Assembly (NCBI RefSeq): GCF_029203285.1
Contig: NZ_CP115669.1
Span: 62,001-126,000, forward strand
DNA from: Pseudomonas sp. PSE14
Lineage (GTDB): Bacteria; Pseudomonadota; Gammaproteobacteria; Pseudomonadales; Pseudomonadaceae
Direction: 5' to 3'
Length of the DNA stretch: 64,000 bases
The notes beneath the pieces are model-generated. The model was not told the origin of the DNA, ran no database searches, and worked only from the letters and a program-made list of their open reading frames with translations. Position 1 is the stretch's first letter; each line of letters starts with the position of its first letter. Positions 62,888 to 64,000 of this stretch are shown piece after piece. The translations under genes were made by a program, and so were the position numbers.

Positions 62888-64000
62888 ATGAACAGTCTGT
62901 GTTTCTGCAGTGCCATCGGGGCGCCCTGGCGACGGTGCGGTGTCCTCATGTTGCTTCTGCTGGCGCTGGCCGGTTGTTCCCATCGCCCCCCCGAGCCTGT
63001 CGGTCCGGTCAGCGAGGCCACCTGGCGGCAGGTGGACGCCGACATCGGCGCCGCCTCCCTCAATGCCACGTCCCAGGCCCGCGCCTACGCTGAAGGCGCC
63101 ATGGAGCACTGGATGGACCTGGTCTACCAGCGCACCGACAGCAAGTTCATCCCCTGGTTTTCCAGCTACTGGACGCAGCAATGGCTGAGCATGAAGGTCG
63201 CCTGGTACAAGATGGGCTCCCAGGGCGATCTCGATCCCACGGTGGATCGGCTGGCGGCCTACCTGCAGGAGGAGTACCACGAGCAGGTGCTGGTGCCGGT
63301 GGCCAGAGAGCTCGACCCCGACTCCATCATGGAAACCGCTGCCCGGCGTTACATCGGCGCGCTGGTGGAGGCCCTCGGCGCCATTCCCCAGCGCCGCGGC
63401 GTGCCGCAGAAGGCGTTCGACGAGCACCTGAAGGGCATTCCGGCGATTTCCCTCGGTCCGCCGTCGAGCCGCGACGCTTCGCTGTATGACGTGGTGCGCG
63501 CCAAGGACGTCGGCGAACTGCCGGCCTTCGCCGCGCTGATGCAGGAGATTCGCAAGGCGGCGGGCAAGGCGGGCGCCGGCACCAAGGTCAGCGGGGTTTC
63601 GCCGGTGGCCCAGCGAACCAGTGCCAAGCTGGTCAACGAGCTGCGCAATCGCAGCATCGCCGGGGTAGTCGCCAGCGCGGCCGGCAAGGTCGCGGGCTCG
63701 ATCATCTCGGTGGCTTTCACCCTGTTCAGCCTGAGCAGCAACGACCATGACCGGCCCGAGGTGGAAAGCCAGTTGCGCAAGGAGATCAACGAAGCCTTCG
63801 ACGAGCAGTGGCTGCTGCTGATGCACGACTCGCAGGGCGGGGTGATGGCGGGTGTCGACTATCTCGGCGGGCGGGTCCTGCAAAGCCTGACGGGGCAGCT
63901 GGCGCAACCGGTGGAGGATGAGCAGGGGACTGACGACGTTCAGTCCTTCGGCGCTACGCCGCCTCCGCCCATCGACGCCAGCGGCGGAATTCGTGTGCTG
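62888..64000 (+). CDS. Lipoprotein of unknown function, 3' end outside window
   Basis: At least 371 codons, open to the last base. Residues 18-30 (VLMLLLLALAGC) form a lipoprotein signal with lipobox LAGC and C30 as the lipidated cysteine. The mature part is soluble and helical until a hydrophobic stretch VAGSIISVAFTLFSLSSN near 280, and it turns proline-rich at the window edge. The ribosome site at ATG 62888 is weak; an ATG at 62822 would place an unlikely arginine-rich segment before the signal. Family not recognised. Plus strand, divergent from the phosphate transporter. Confidence 0.7.
   Translation, partial: MNSLCFCSAIGAPWRRCGVLMLLLLALAGCSHRPPEPVGPVSEATWRQVDADIGAASLNATSQARAYAEGAMEHWMDLVYQRTDSKFIPWFSSYWTQQWLSMKVAWYKMGSQGDLDPTVDRLAAYLQEEYHEQVLVPVARELDPDSIMETAARRYIGALVEALGAIPQRRGVPQKAFDEHLKGIPAISLGPPSSRDASLYDVVRAKDVGELPAFAALMQEIRKAAGKAGAGTKVSGVSPVAQRTSAKLVNELRNRSIAGVVASAAGKVAGSIISVAFTLFSLSSNDHDRPEVESQLRKEINEAFDEQWLLLMHDSQGGVMAGVDYLGGRVLQSLTGQLAQPVEDEQGTDDVQSFGATPPPPIDASGGIRVL

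Noticed and set aside
62711-63907. 398-codon minus-strand frame opposite the lipoprotein gene
   Set aside because: The plus strand has a clear lipoprotein signal and natural composition; the minus frame is an antisense artefact.

Overview
The window is a high-GC, gene-dense piece of a Pseudomonas chromosome. The evidence is gene content and order. It has a complete D-rhamnan (common polysaccharide antigen) locus in the order rmd-gmd-wbpW-wzm-wzt-wbpX-wbpY-wbpZ, a gpuPAR-type guanidino-acid locus, and an aa3/caa3 oxidase cluster ordered like the one I remember from P. aeruginosa PAO1 (PA0102-PA0114). It also carries the dispersed palindromic repeats with a GAGCTTGCTC core that are common in Pseudomonas. 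Species cannot be fixed by eye; an aeruginosa-group relative is likely.

Layout. 1-340: tail of an IclR-type regulator, then about 780 bp of non-coding repeats. 1124-5556: a minus-strand operon of a FadB-like bifunctional enzyme and two acyl-CoA dehydrogenases, resembling pimFCD-type dicarboxylate beta-oxidation. 5724-8926: small conserved gene, epoxide-hydrolase-like enzyme, GNAT enzyme, LysR regulator, DUF2218 gene. 9172-9677: a CopG/ParE-type toxin-antitoxin pair. 9942-14456: gpuP-gpuA-gpuR, followed by a PhyH dioxygenase and a GFA-fold gene that may be cotranscribed. 14695-17737: an envelope DUF4105 protein and three DUF2388 paralogues.

18298-40945 is the surface-polysaccharide region, bracketed by two DUF1127 genes in the same orientation (17827-18012 and 41018-41224). 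Its left part (GT, GT, methyltransferase, acyltransferase, methyltransferase) corresponds to PA5455-PA5459. Its right part (31702-40945) makes GDP-D-rhamnose, polymerises it and exports it by an ABC transporter. Between them lies a 7 kb block (24145-31285) of polytopic GT-C-like proteins and a second acyltransferase that I do not recall from the PAO1 locus. It is the best candidate here for an undescribed system, namely extra decoration of the D-rhamnan or of another lipid-linked glycan.

41582-46198: succinyl-CoA:acetate CoA-transferase and three-subunit transhydrogenase pntAA-pntAB-pntB. 46817-55678: cytochrome c oxidase subunits coxB-coxA-ctaG-coxC and assembly genes (SURF1, ctaA, cyoE, Sco), with one small opposite-strand membrane protein gene. 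56100-59184: conserved hypothetical, SulP transporter, beta-carbonic anhydrase. 59461-62602: radical SAM protein and Pit phosphate transporter, separated by repeats. 62888-64000: the start of a lipoprotein gene that runs off the window. I saw no tRNA, rRNA, CRISPR array, insertion sequence or prophage.
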